This document shows, piece by piece, positions 50,072-61,934 of a stretch of DNA of 64,000 nucleotides. Each line of letters opens with the position of its first letter. The first letter of the stretch is position 1. The notes beneath the pieces are model-generated. The model was given only the letters and a program-made list of their open reading frames with translations, made no database searches and had not been told where the DNA came from. The position numbers and the translations under genes were made by a program. The DNA is from Agelaius tricolor (Eukaryota > Chordata > Aves > Passeriformes > Icteridae), in NCBI GenBank assembly GCA_023055355.1, contig JALJCS010000009.1, positions 22,469,001-22,533,000 on the forward strand, written 5' to 3'.

Positions 50072-50547
50072 AAGCTGCTGAGTAGTTGCAAGGACTTTTG
50101 TATCATGGGACAGAGATTTTGTTATTTGTAACAAAATCATTTATTAATTATTAATCATTTTGGTTTGAAACAAAAACTTTTTTTTCCTGGAAGATCCAAG
50201 GTGAAGGCGATTGCATTAAAAAATGTGCATGAAGCCAGGTATTTCCTGTGGGACCAGCATTAAGCTTGCCTGGCTAGTCAAAGAGGGAGGACAGAAGCAA
50301 TCACAATTCACAAAGAAATTGTGCAAAAGCAGATTATAAGGTTGCCTGTGTGGGTTTTTGGATTTTTCCATTGACCACTGCAGGAAGATGAAGTGTAGGT
50401 AAGGTGATCAGAATCTAGCAGAAGGCTTTGTAATCCCCTCAAGAACATACTTAGCTGTGTATATGCTGTTGTTACAGATGGACAGTTAATCCTACTGGGG
50501 GTTATTCAGCTTTGTTATGGTGATTGAACATGTTCTTGGATAACCAG

Positions 50548-50573
50548 AATAAAAGCAGAGACTTAAAAATAAA
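50548..50573 (+). terminator. WARS2: Tandem poly(A) signals of WARS2
   Basis: Two AATAAA hexamers, at 50548-50553 and 50568-50573, lie 477-502 nt after the stop codon. They are the first canonical pair downstream; earlier candidates are the ATTAAA-type variant near 50215 only. They imply a 3' UTR of roughly 0.5 kb. Use is inferred. Confidence 0.6.
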
Positions 50574-50731
50574 TGCTCAGGATGATGACAAGGGAACTTA
50601 CTGCTTCTCCCTATAGTTTCTTCAAATTCAGCGTGAATTTTTTTTATGTCGTTTGTTTGAAATGAATTTCACTTCTGCCATTTGTGCCATCCTGCTGGTC
50701 AGGTCTAATGTGCTTCAGTGAGAAATGACAT

Positions 50732-50983
50732 GTGCTTCAGCTGCTCCTGTTTCACCTGCTGCTCTGTTTAACAGGCAGCTCCAGGATTTTCAGTTCAGCA
50801 TCAAGTGTAGAACTGCTTAAAAAAAGGTGTAGAAGAGAAGATGTAATCCTGAATCAAAGAAATCTTGAGTTGAGAATCAGAGAACTCTCTGTAAAAGTTT
50901 ACAAAATTGCTTCTTTAGAAAACTATGCTAAGGTCAGAGCCAGAATAGAGTTAAATAGATATTTACGGACTCTTCGCTACTGA
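50732..50983 (+). other. Candidate small coding exon with coiled-coil pattern, unknown
   Basis: An 83-codon frame starts 660 bp after the WARS2 stop and lies just past its poly(A) signals. A hydrophobic start (LLLFHLLLCL) is followed by a basic, leucine/isoleucine-rich tail. Within ILNQRNLELRIRELSVKVYK and IASLENYAKVRARIELNRY, hydrophobic residues recur at 3-4 spacing, as in a coiled coil. An acceptor-like tract ending in GTTTAACAG lies at 50766-50774, so the second half could be a terminal exon beginning with GSSRIFSSASS. I recognise no family. It could be a lineage-specific microprotein, a decayed exon or chance. Confidence 0.3.
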
Positions 50984-51599
50984 GCCTTGAGAAACTGTAG
51001 TGATGGGAGAGCAATATTAGCCTGCCCTGATCTTGGGCTTCCCAAGATCCACAGACTTGGACCCACGGATTGTGGCACCTGTTGGGGAATGTGTGGCAAA
51101 GGGGAATTGCCAAAAGGAGACACCATGTTCTGAAGAGGGGTAGTAGTACATGTTAAAAGGTAATGAAAGCCCTACTGATCCTGTGCCAGAGTATTTAGCT
51201 GTGTCGTTACACTTCATGGTGCTGTGTATGAAATTGCTGTACTGTAAACTGAGTTAATCCTGTGCTCTGGCAGCTCATAACCACGCTATGCCTGTGGCAT
51301 TGGTCATGAAGGATCGCAATCTTACATGACTGAGTTAGTAAAACATGGGGAGGGGGTTCTACATAGTGCAGTTGGTTGGTTGGTTGTTTTGGGGTTTTCT
51401 AAAAAGCAGTATTTAGTTAATTATAGGGAGTTAATTCAGAAAAAAATATTTAATTTTCCAAAACATAAAGCTGAGGACTGAGCGTCGCCAGATCTGTGCT
51501 GAGACCTGTATTTATTTGTTAGGGATCTGAAGAAGAGAACTGCCATGCAAGAGCTTGATGATGACAGATTTTCTAAAATTAGTCAAGACTAGAGAAGCA

Positions 51600-51700
51600 G
51601 AGTGGATGGAGACAGACTGATTGGAACCAAACTCAGTGTAGACAAGCCTAAGGTAATGTCCTCTGGAAAGAATAAGTATACTCAAAAATTGTCCCTGGTT
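51600..51700 (+). mobile_element. Short CR1/L2-like LINE fragment
   Basis: Translation gives KLSVDKPKVMSSGKNKYTQK, which resembles the reverse transcriptase block (N/K)xxKCKVMHLGKNNPxxxY of CR1-type LINEs. Only about 100 bp are recognisable. Confidence 0.45.
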
Positions 51701-54700
51701 TTAAATAAGCTGTAGTGGATAAGGAAAGAACATGTTATAACTGTACATATTTACGTAGTTTTACAAAGCTTTTGTCAGTGTTGTCAGCTGCATTTGAGCA
51801 CTAAGATGAAAAATTAAGGCACACAATTACTGCTGCTTCCTGACTTAGCATATAATGTTTGCTGTGGCACTTTTTAATATAGATTGATTTCTGCAAAGGT
51901 CCCACAGTATGTACCTTGAGAAAAGCTAACACTGTCCTCATGAAGACTCTGAAAATCTTTAATGCTTGCTTATCTAGTTTCTACCTCTACCTCTTTTTCA
52001 CTAGCAAAGATAGAAGCATATATTCAAAAGACAACTCAGAGTTTCAAGGTCTCTTTACACTTCTGATACTCAAATCACCTAATATATAGAGTTGCCATTC
52101 AACACACCTTCTCTGCAGTGGAAGGAAAATAGGAGCACTCATGGGAGGGGTTGACACCAACAGGTAATTTTGGTTTGTTACTTAAACTGTTCTGAGCAAT
52201 CTTTCCAAAACTGTTAGATTCTTTTTCAGAAAATCATGTAAGTAAAGCAAGAAAAAAAACTTCAATAGAGCCTTTTCTTGGAGGTGAGGATTTAAAGCAT
52301 TACATATTTAGCCGTGTTTCAAGCAAATTCACTAATTTGCCTCTTTTTAATTCAATAATACATTGGGGGTTTTCCCTTCTCTTTCCCCTATCAGTCAAAC
52401 AAGTCTTATTTGCCCGACCTATTTCCTACCAGTAAGGAAATCTACATATTTTTTCATCTTCAGAAAAGTTAAACTTGTGTAAAATGAGTATATTAACCTT
52501 CTGATGGTTGACTAAGCTTTTCATTTAGTTGCTCCTGTGGAGGAATTCTCAACATATGTTTGCCCAGTGAAATAATCTCGATTCCATTAACAACCATGAT
52601 CTTTAGAATCCCTTGAGAGAAGACAACAAATGTAGATGTTTGCAGGTATCTGTTGCCTATTTAAGTTTTCTTAGAGCATGTTTTTTCTTCAAAATTAACC
52701 ATCTTGGCATTCAGGTGGTTTAGCTGAGCTTGAAGCAAAGAGTTGATTCCAAGCGACTCTCTCCTACCTCCCTATCTCCCTTTGGGAATGTCTTAGTAAA
52801 CACCCATTCTGTATAGGATTCTGTGGCAATGTTTACTAAGGAGTGCAGTTGAGTTGGAATAGCTGTTTAGGGAAAAATTTTTGGAGAAGACTTGATGCTT
52901 TATGTTTCATATTATTTGTTTCACAAAAATTTGTTTCACACAGTTTTTTGTTTCACACAAACTCTAGTGCTGGGGATTTAATGTTTGTTTGCAACAAAAT
53001 AGGTGCACTCCTGAAACACATTTTCATCTTTGTTTTTATCCGAATCACATTCTCTAAGACTTCTCTGTGATGTCAGCTGAAGTGCAGTTGGTGGGGACTT
53101 TCTGCAGAAGCACACTTCTCATCCCAGCTGCAGAGTGGTAGAGACATGCCCTGTGTCATTGTGGAAGTCACTGTAAGGTGGTCTTCAGGACAGAGTGAGA
53201 AAAAGGTCCAAATATATCTTTCCTAATTGAAGTAAAAAGAGTCAAAAGGTGGAGAGGTATCCTTACCCTGTGCTGTGTTGCTCATTGAAGAAAAGGAAGC
53301 AGAAACAATGATCCTTTATTTAGAAGGCATCAGTAATTTGTGCCTTAGACTCAAAATCTCCTCTTTTGCATTCCTGTATGTTTGTGCTCCTGGCCCACTG
53401 CAGATCCCAACCACTACATATGTGTCAGACATAGCATCTCCTGGTAAGATTCACTCACCTTTAGAGGTAAAACATCAACTCCACAGTGAATTACTTGCAA
53501 AAATCTAACAAAAACATTTATACACTTGAGACTTCATTTTTCCAGCTGGTTGTTCCTAGGAAGTCATGATATCACATAGTGAGTCTCAGCTCTGTGCTTT
53601 CAGTTTAGAGCACAGGGTTTACTGAGAATTTTAGATTCAGGAACAATGTTTTCTGCAGCAGAGATTCCAAATGATGGTTGGCCCCATAAATTAACTCTGG
53701 GACTGCTCCAGCATACGTCCCTGCCTCAAATAGCTGGAGTGCCTGGATATTGTACATTATACTGGAATTTAATTGTAATTCTTAAAGATGATACTTAGTT
53801 TTCAAACACCATGACCTGGCTTCTCAGATTCCCCAGAAGGCTTTCTGCATAGTTCTGATTCGGTGTGTGTTTATCTACAACCAGTTCAAGCAGAGCTCCT
53901 TTGCAGGATTATGGCTGCATCCATTAAAGGCTAGAGAATTCATCAAAATGAGCTGAAAGTCTAAGGAAGGACAGTGAAATGGGATCCTTGGGGACTGACC
54001 TGCATCTAAATGTTTTGGGAACCGTAGGTTTAGCAAAGCAAATGTTTTCTTATCCTTGGTTAGGGCCATTATGATCCTGCCAACAGTGTAGCAGTAAATA
54101 CTGATGATGAAAGTGTGTTCTTTCAGCAGTCCAGCTTGGTTAGATTTACGTTCAGTACAAGGGATGGATCTTTCACCATTTTGATCTATGCATTTAAGCT
54201 TCTGGATGCTGCCTACCTTTTTTTTTTTTTTATGACTGGTGGACTGCTGTACAGAGAAATAGTCTAGCAAGTTGGTGGAGGAAAGCTAGTGGAAAAGGGG
54301 TTTTGTTCAGGAAATATATTGTCTGTTCTTGACAGGAAAACAAAACCCCTCTTTCTGCTGTGTTGGACTGTCTAATTTCCTTTTAATTATTTGATGTTGT
54401 TTATCTTTGAATGAACATTCTTTCTAGGTAAATTTGACAGTAGCTGCAAGAAGAATGTCAATGTATTGTGTAGTCAAAAGCCTTGGAAGGACCCATACAT
54501 CTCTCATCTTTTCTAAAGTCTCTTAAATAGTGGGGCTTTACTGTTAGCATCAGCCAGTTTTGGGAAAAATGCTGCAGCAAAACTGTAGTCATATGTGACA
54601 TTAATTTATGTGCTTAAAGCTTTGGTGTTTTGGTTTGGATTTTTTTTTTTTTGCTCTCTCAGCTGTGACAGAAGACTTACTAAATATTGAATTCCCAATG

Positions 54701-56721
54701 AAGCTTTTTATCACACAGTCCTGTCCAGATGACAGCTGAAGTAATGGAAAATTCTCTTTATTATCACAAAATATCCTGCTCTGATTCTCACTGTCTTTAC
54801 TGTTATTCTGTTGGCTGTACTAATGGTCATATTGTGGAAAGATTGACATATAAGTATTTATTGTGTGTCAATAAGAAATCATTTTACCTGCAACAATCCC
54901 ATATTGTTATGGAAATGGAAGATTCACTGATCATTTCACCTGTAGGCAGCTGCCTTGGTGTCACAATTATTTTATATAAAACCAAATGCCAACCTCCTGC
55001 ACAGGTAAAGTAAACAGTTTAACACCTGGGAAGATGTTCTACCACTGTTGTAAATTGCTGTCACAGAACACCATGACTGAAGATGAGATTATCCACTGCA
55101 GGAGTGGGCTCGTGCTGCCTGTGGACATAAAATTAAGCGCTGAGCTTAACGTCTGTTGTGCTGTTGTGCTCTCAGCATTCCAGCATGGCTGTGAGACAGG
55201 AGCAGAGCAAATCTGTGCCACACCAGAAGGCTCAATCAGTTCCAGATGTGCTGCATTTGCTGTATGTGCAAGATGAAATGTCAAGACAAGAGTTGCAGAA
55301 CAAAAATCCTTAAAAGTTATTAAATGTTTGGAAGTAACAGCATGCTTGTAAAGCTTGGCTTATAAAGCCTGTGATAGCATGGTCTTAGCCTCACTCACAG
55401 AGCTGACAGGAGCAGTCACACAGCTGAGTTTGATGGTGGCATAAGGTAAGCCATCTGCTTCCTCAGTACAATAATGTAAAGACAGTATGAGTCTAATTTG
55501 AGGGGTTACTGGATTAACCCTCACAGGTGGGAAATAATAGCTTATGGCAGAGCAAGGTAGTACCACATCTCTCTTGTGTCCTGAACCATTCTGAAACCAG
55601 ATGCTCACAGCTCAGGTGGGGACACAAAGCATGGAGAAGATGCTGCATGGACAGTGTCACTTGTCCCACGTGCTGTTGTATCTATGACTCTGCAATTCCT
55701 CCACTTTCAGTTTGGCGTGACTTTATTGTCATCCATCAATGTGAAATGATGTTCACATGCTGATAAAATCAGTGGAACTTTGGTTTAAACACTGGATGTA
55801 TGTTCTCTACTATCTTTGGTGAAAAGTTCTTTCCTGATGCCCCAGGATTTATAGAAAGAAATCATTAAGGCAGGTAGAAGAAACTTACCAAAACAAGGCT
55901 ACTTTCTGGCATTATCCAGAGTTTCTGGTGTCGGTGGTTTCTGGCTTCATTCACCTTGTTTACCTTCATGCTTCATCCCCTAAGCCACATCTTTCTCTGA
56001 GTAAAGTAAAACCTGTATGTTGAATGTTGTGAGACTGACTTTTTATTGTGACTGGAAACAGTTTGTCAAATATATTTGAAGAGTCTCTTTGTTTGCTGAA
56101 TGAATAACAAAGATTTCAATAAGTGCCTCTTGAGTATTTAAGCCAAGAAATAAATATGAGTCGGTTGGGATTTGCTCTGCCCACACTTACTCCTTCATGG
56201 CCTGCCTGGCAGATGTTCCTACAGCAAGAATGGGAAAAAGAAGTTTTCTCCTTAGGGTTGAAGGCCAAACGTAAACTGCACGTGGCAGTGTGGCATCCAT
56301 TATTTTTAGACAGTCCTCCTTAACTTTCTCTTAAATCTGGTATATCTGTTTGCACACCCCCAAAGCTAAAATTATGTGAATATTCAGGGGGAAGAAGCAC
56401 TGGATGTGAATGACTAAACCCATTTCTGTCTCAGAGCTACTGTCTTTGCTATGCATGAACATTGGCACACAAGGAGGAAGGGCCTTGCTGCTTGGGAGAG
56501 GATTCCTGCTGTCACCATTGAGACAACTGATCCAAACTGTGACACTCCTACCGTAAGTTTACCAACATGAACCCCCCTAGAAGGAAGCTGTGAAGTGGAT
56601 GAATTTACTGTGTACACTGCATGAGTGCTGCAGGTTCCATAGTATTGGTGTGACCTGTTAGGGAAGTATCATTTTGGTGTTTAATAACCATTGCCAGAAT
56701 GGCCCAAGGATGTGCTGGGAT

Positions 56722-57148
56722 TCTGAAGATCTCAAATATCTTATGGGGAAAAGCTGAAAGAGTTGAGCTTGTTCAGCCTTGAGAAGAGATGTCTGAGAGG
56801 GGGCCTCATCCATGTCTGTAACTATCTGCAGGGAGGCTGTCAAGAGGATGGAGCCAGGCATCCAGTCACACCATTCTTGGTGGTGCCCAGCACTGGGATG
56901 AGAGGCAATGGACAGAAACTGATGTGCAGGAAGTTCCACCTGAACACAAGAAAAAACTTCTTTACTGTTCAGGTGCACTGGAACAGATTGCCCAGAGGTA
57001 TTGTAGAGTCCCTCTCACGGAGGTATTCCAGAACTGTCTGGACACATTCCCTTGCCATGTGCTCTGGGATGAACCTGCTTCAGCAGGGAAACTGGAGGAG
57101 CTGACCTGCTCTGATCCCTGCCAACCTGACCCATTCTGTGATTTTGTA
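56722..57148 (+). mobile_element. CR1 LINE, 3' end (5'-truncated)
   Basis: This is a classic CR1 terminus. It runs from the block encoding [16 protein letters not shown], through [11 protein letters not shown] and a W.RLPR block, to the 3' end with the tandem octamer ATTCTGTGATTTTGT at 57133-57147. It is 5'-truncated, as most CR1 copies are, and mildly diverged with frame breaks. It is the youngest-looking LINE in the window. Confidence 0.93.
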
Positions 57149-57612
57149 AATTAGGATGTGTTGCTGATTTGTATGTGAGTTGTTCTGGCTCCCCTGAAGA
57201 TTAAATGTGCTTTTTTTGGGTGACTTATATCTAATAGGCCTAATTTCTACAGAGATATTGTTAAAATAAACTTTAGAGTTCCAAAATATCTGTGTAGCAT
57301 AACAACAAAATTGAAGTGATGAGCTTTGCTGCTGTTTTAATCCACTTTGCTTACCAGCATCACACACTGACAGGAGTAGAAACTCCACTTTTTTTCTTCT
57401 TCAAGCCAACAAGTTCTGACCCAAAGGGCTTCACTTTACTTTCTGCTTGCCTTTGAGGAGGTGGATTAGCTTGAGTGTAAATGTTGTCTTTATGGTTTAT
57501 GAGGGTATTTCAGTAGCTGAGGAGTGGTTTATCAAGGGAGATCTCTGGGTGGCCTGAGAAGATTTAATGGATGCTGCCAGGTTTTGGGGAGAATGCTTTG
57601 CCTCTCTCCAGT

Positions 57613-57642
57613 TAAAAAAAAATAAAAAAAAATTTAAAAAAA
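57613..57642. repeat. A-rich low-complexity run
   Basis: Three A runs are separated by T residues. No attached retrogene was recognised upstream. Confidence 0.9.
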
Positions 57643-58580
57643 GTAGTTGCAGATGAGAATTTAGTAAATAGAAAAGATTGAATATTCCCTATTTGTTTTA
57701 TTGAATGTATTGCTACAGCTTCATAGAAAACAGCAAAATGTGCATCATAAAGGCTATTTTGGTGTATCGTTTTTAATCTGATTTGAGCCTTTGTTGTCTG
57801 CCTTGCAGTTTTCTGTCCTTTTATTTCTTTCTCTGGAAAAAGAGTTTTGCTCTTTGGTTAAGCAAAGAAAATCTAAAAGCATGTTTTACTTTTTATTTCT
57901 CTTTTGCTTTTGAGCAGGATGCTTAACTTGGAGCAGGATGCTTTGCCTCAGTTTCCCCACTATAAGTGAGGCATAGGAGATTTCGTTACACATATATTGG
58001 GAGGCTAAACTAATATTTACTAAGCATTTTCAGCCCTCTAATTCAAGATGCCCTTGCTTGGCACTGAGTTATAGTATTTCTTCCTGTAATGCTCTTTTAG
58101 TGATGCTTATGGTGCAAGTAAACAGTGAAAAGTGCCAAAGGGCAGACAGTTCAGTATAGGCTAGTAAATAACGCATTTAGTGAAAGTATCCGAGTTGTGT
58201 GCTTCGCAGAAATCTGTATGCTGTTGATTTCTACCTTGATACTCTTTGTTGTGCTGCAAAATACTTGAAAATGTCTTAATCTTTGTCTCCTCCTTGCTGT
58301 GTGAACGTAAGGGCCTCTCCAAGTATCTAATATCTAAAGAAAGGTAATTCTACTACAGGGAGGGGAAACAATAATTACTAAATTTCCTGAATAGTAAACA
58401 GTTTGGGTTTGCATTTGGGGTTTTTTTTAGGGAGCTGGTCCCTCCATTCTTGGCCCTCTCACTACTGGTGAGTATCTCGAGGATGGCACATCCCTGCCTG
58501 CTCGCCGCTCCCGACCTCGAACCTTAGCGGCCATTGGAGAGAACTGGGAAGGTGCCGCAAGAGTGAAGCGGCGCTGGGGG

Positions 58581-58746
58581 AGCGTTTCGGGCTCCGTGTG
58601 CGGGAAGGAGATGGAGCTTCCCCAGCGTTTCGGGCTCCGTGTGCGGGAAGGAGATGGAGCTTCCCCAGCGTTTCGGGCTCCGTGTGCGGGAAGGAGATGG
58701 AGCTTCCCCAGCGTTTCGGGCTCCGTGTGCGGGAAGGAGCTTCCCC
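58581..58746. repeat. 43-bp minisatellite, four copies
   Basis: Tandem units AGCGTTTCGGGCTCCGTGTG... of 43 bp lie at 58581-58623, 58624-58666 and 58667-58709, with a fourth at 58710-58746 shortened by 6 bp through loss of one copy of the internal GGAG-type repeat. The units are essentially identical, which indicates recent expansion or homogenisation. Each carries several CpGs. Confidence 0.95.
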
Positions 58747-58803
58747 AGCGCAGGGGGAACCGCGGGGTCCGTGCGGGCGGGGCCGCAGTGCCTGGCCGCG
58801 GGC

Positions 58804-58815
58804 GCCAGGGGGCAG
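58804..58815 (+). promoter_or_regulatory. CTCF-like motif
   Basis: GCCAGGGGGCAG, within CGGGCGCCAGGGGGCAGCGG, matches the CTCF core CCASYAGRKGGCRS closely. It lies between the two minisatellites and between WARS2 and the presumed TBX15 promoter, a sensible place for a domain boundary. Binding is inferred. Confidence 0.5.
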
Positions 58816-58873
58816 CGGCGGGCCGGGGGGCGCTGCGGGTGGGGCATCCAATCCCGCTCCCCGGCCGGCCCGG

Positions 58874-59113
58874 CCCGCTGTCCTGCGCTTCCCCATCCAG
58901 CCCGCTGTCCTGCGCTTCCCCATCCAGCCCGCTGTCCTGGGCTTCCCCATACCAGCCCGCTGTCCTGTGCTTCCCCATCCAGCCCGCTGTCCTGTGCTTC
59001 CCCATACCAGCCCGCTGTCCTATGCTTCCCCATCCCCGCCCGCTGTCCTGTGCTTCCCCACCCCGGCCCGGTGTCCTACGCTCCTCATCCCAGCCCGCTG
59101 TCTTGCGCTCTCC
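58874..59113. repeat. 27/28-bp minisatellite, about 8.7 copies
   Basis: Units of the type CCCGCTGTCCTGYGCTTCCC followed by CATCCAG or CATACCAG. Copies begin at 58874, 58901, 58928, 58956, 58983, 59011, 59039, 59067 and 59094 (partial). Variants (GCGC, GGGC, GTGC, ATGC) are mixed along the array, and 27- and 28-bp units alternate in the middle. The copies decay toward the right end, which suggests polar growth. The - strand frames with repeated MGKHRTAGW-type peptides come from this array. Confidence 0.95.
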
Positions 59114-61470
59114 GGCCTCGCACAGCGCCCTGGGGTTCCCCGGCCCCGCATAGCGCCCTGCTTCTTCATGGCACGGCGCCGGGAACTGCTTTTGCCTGTG
59201 TCCCGCTGCCCTGACTGGGACGAGGGAGAGAGCTCCGAGCTCCGCGGGTTCAAGGAGACTTTCAAACTAGTCCTCCCGGGAAGGGAACCCGGCTCAGCCC
59301 GATTGCGGGGTGGGTGCGGGAGCATCGCCGCGACACTGCGCGGCTCTTTGTCTCCTCGAAAGACTCTGGGCACTCACCGCATCCTCCCAAAGGTTAAAAG
59401 TGAGCAGGAGGCTCGTCAAAGGGCCTTTCTGAGCCCCTTAGCCTCTTCCCCCTCCCTCTGGAGCGGTGCTTGCTCACTGCACGAAATGCAGCCTCAGCGC
59501 TGAAGGCTATCCTGACATTGTATCCCGGAGGGCTCTTTCCTCAAACAAATTTTAGAGCAGAAGCAGGGGCAGTCCCTGCTCCGCTTTCGGGATGGTGAAG
59601 CCCTTCAGGGAAAAGGAGGCTGACTCTGTCCGTGCGTTTGCCGGCGATAATTCCCCAACGCTTTCCCTCAGGCAAGCCGTAAACTGGGGATTATTTCAGT
59701 GGCCGAGTGGTTTAAAAGGATACGTGAGGGGACTGTGCAGGGACGATCAGATCTGCTCATCGGGGGTTATTTACTAAGTGCTCCCCGCTTCCCTTAACAT
59801 GGAAAATACGAGGGCTGGCCCGAGCCATCACCTCCGTATCGTGGGGAAAGAGGGAGAAGCGTGCTATCGATGCCCGGGAAAACTTTCATAATTTTGTTTT
59901 CGAGAGTCGGCAATAGGAACGACAGGGCAAAATACACCTGATGCTGCTAACTGGAGAGAGGATAGAACGAACGCACCGGCAGATAAAAACGTCTGCCTGC
60001 CGTCTTTTGTTGCAGTACGAATTCTCCATACACGACCGTTTCCTCTTTCTTTCCTTTATTCGTTGCCCGCTACCTCTGCTGGGGCTACTTCCGAAATAAA
60101 AGCGGAGGCGTGGGGTTTGGAAAGCCATGTCTTATCCAAGCCCAACCTTGAGCCTCTCTCAGACTTGCAGTACGGTGTTAAAGCTCGCGTTGGCCCTGCA
60201 TCGCCTCGCCTCCGCACGGCTCCAAACCCCGGCGAGGCAGGAGAGGTGATGGACGAGAGGGGCCAGTCCGGAGCCCCTCGCATCTGCTGTGCCCCGTGGG
60301 CTCCAAGCCCGTGGGTGGGCAGAATTACACGGCTCTGTTCCCATCCACGGGCTTTCGGGGAGGGCTTAAAGCAAGGCAATGATTGTTACGGGCAAGGCGA
60401 GCGTGTTCTGCTGAGGCGGGGAATATAGTCTGGGAGTTCCCGAGCGCCCCGTCATGTATTATTGCCCACACCTTGGGATTAGCTAGAGGCAAAACTCCAG
60501 GTTCACGTGGAAATGCCCCGGAGACAACTTGCGTGGGGCAAGCGGGGGAAGCAGCAGTGGCGGGCTGCGGCGCTCGCTCTTTTCGAGCATCTCCGCGGGG
60601 AAAATTGCAGCAATTTCCACATAACGAAAACCAAGTTAGGAGGGGAAAGATAGTTGAAACAATTAGTGAGTGAGTTGGCGCGTTTCGAGAAATGAAGCCT
60701 TGCGCGTCCGGCACCGTTCCGTGAAGGGTGCAGCGTTGGCTGCCGTAGATAAATCCCGCTTCTCATTTTCATTCTTGTTTCGGCAAAGCCTGACGAATCC
60801 CGCCGATCCCCTCGCGTTCTCGTCGTGTGCTGAAGCCCGTGGCAGTGCCGGGGGCGGGTAGCGCATCGCTCCTGTGTCTTGAAGCCCCCATGGTGCTCAC
60901 ACCGAGCAGGGATCTCCCCTCCCATCTTCTCCCGAGGTCCAAGGGATCAGCCCCGCCGAGTATCTTCTCAACCTCTTTTATTCCAGGCGACTGAGGCTCA
61001 TACATCACTGATTTTCCTAGTGCCTCGCAAACTCTCACCTGGCGTTATTGTATCCCAAATAAATTTTCTAAACAAGCATTTGCCTCCCAAATACGGATAT
61101 AATCTTCACTGGCTTTCTTGTTAATGACTTCCATTGAATCGATGCGGCAAAGCTCTTTATCTTATAGTGCAATGCAGAATGAGGCATTGTACACATATGG
61201 TTTAGTTTTTTTCCCCCCTGATTCTTGCGAGCTGGGCAGCTTTCAGCCGGGAAAGGCGCACTTACACATATTTGACTCCTTGCATATTCTGATACACTGA
61301 AACGGTACGGGATGGTTTGGGGGATGTGTTTGGGCAGAGAGATTAAACTAAGTCTAGACAAACGCACTGTTAAAGCCGATTCCGAATAAGTCTATCCTTA
61401 AGACAGAGCTAAAAATGCCCTGGACATTTTTATTGCTGTTGCTGAAAATAAGTTAAACATGGAGTGATCA

Positions 61471-61539
61471 GTTGCCATGGCAAACGGATCAGGAGTAAGA
61501 GTTAAGATCACGTGTGGGGAAAAAAAATATATATATAAA
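61471..61539 (+). promoter_or_regulatory. Promoter-like motif cluster: X-box, E-box, TATA-like
   Basis: Within 70 bp there are GTTGCCATGGCAAA (61471-61484), a near-perfect RFX X-box palindrome; CACGTG (61509-61514), a canonical E-box; and TATATATAAAG (61529-61539), a TATA-like element. A CpG-rich stretch begins about 25-40 bp later. The order suggests a + strand core promoter with initiation near 61.57 kb. A real TATA box cannot be separated from a simple AT repeat by sequence alone. Confidence 0.4.
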
Positions 61540-61934
61540 GGGGAAAAAATCTAGACTGAAGGTACGTGTAGAGCCTCTTATACGGGAGGATGAGTGCAGA
61601 GCCGGGGGTGCTGTGAGCGTGGGTCTGGTGTGCAGCGCGTACCCTGCAGGGGTGAAGGCAGAGGGCAGGCGAGGGGGGAAATTGTCTGGCAGCCTGCCCG
61701 GAGCCACCCCCAGGTACGGCCTCCTCGGAGCCCTGGTGGAGCCGGCGACTTCCCGCCTGGGGAGGCGTTTTTGGGAACCCCGCGGCCGACGCAAATTGGC
61801 GCCGCCGGGTCCCTGCAACCTTCCCCTCTTTCCCGGCCCCTGGAAAGCAGCGGGGCTGCCTGGGTTCCCCGCGCCCTCCGAAACTTATCCCAGCCTGGAG
61901 CCTGCACCCAGGGGTTCGGCTGCCTCTCATGCCG

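Larger units (their letters stand above)
50574..58430. other. WARS2 downstream intergenic region
   Basis: AT-rich sequence without a recognised gene. It contains the 83-codon coil-like frame at 50.73-50.98 kb, a short LINE-like fragment at 51.6 kb, a clear CR1 3' end at 56.72-57.15 kb and an A-rich run at 57.61-57.64 kb. Other open frames (for example 53875-54270 on the - strand) look like chance. Confidence 0.7.
58431..60960. promoter_or_regulatory. CpG-rich region between WARS2 and presumed TBX15
   Basis: Base composition changes abruptly near 58.43 kb from AT-rich to CpG-rich, and it stays so across most of the region, strongest at 58.5-59.5 kb. The block holds two minisatellites, a CTCF-like motif and two CCAAT boxes in opposite orientation (58531-58537 and 58848-58852). 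The long overlapping open frames on both strands (up to 301 codons) follow from high GC and repeat units whose lengths are free of stops; they are not supported as genes. It may be an upstream or alternative promoter or a CpG-rich regulatory domain of TBX15. Confidence 0.6.

Noticed and set aside
53875..54270. 131-codon - strand frame
   Set aside because: Starts in a poly-lysine run from an A/T homopolymer; no recognisable domain or splice context.
58598..59503. 301-codon open frame on + strand, and overlapping long frames on both strands at 58.4-59.5 kb
   Set aside because: The frames run through GC-rich minisatellites whose units lack stops in several phases. The peptides are repeats of the array with no domain.
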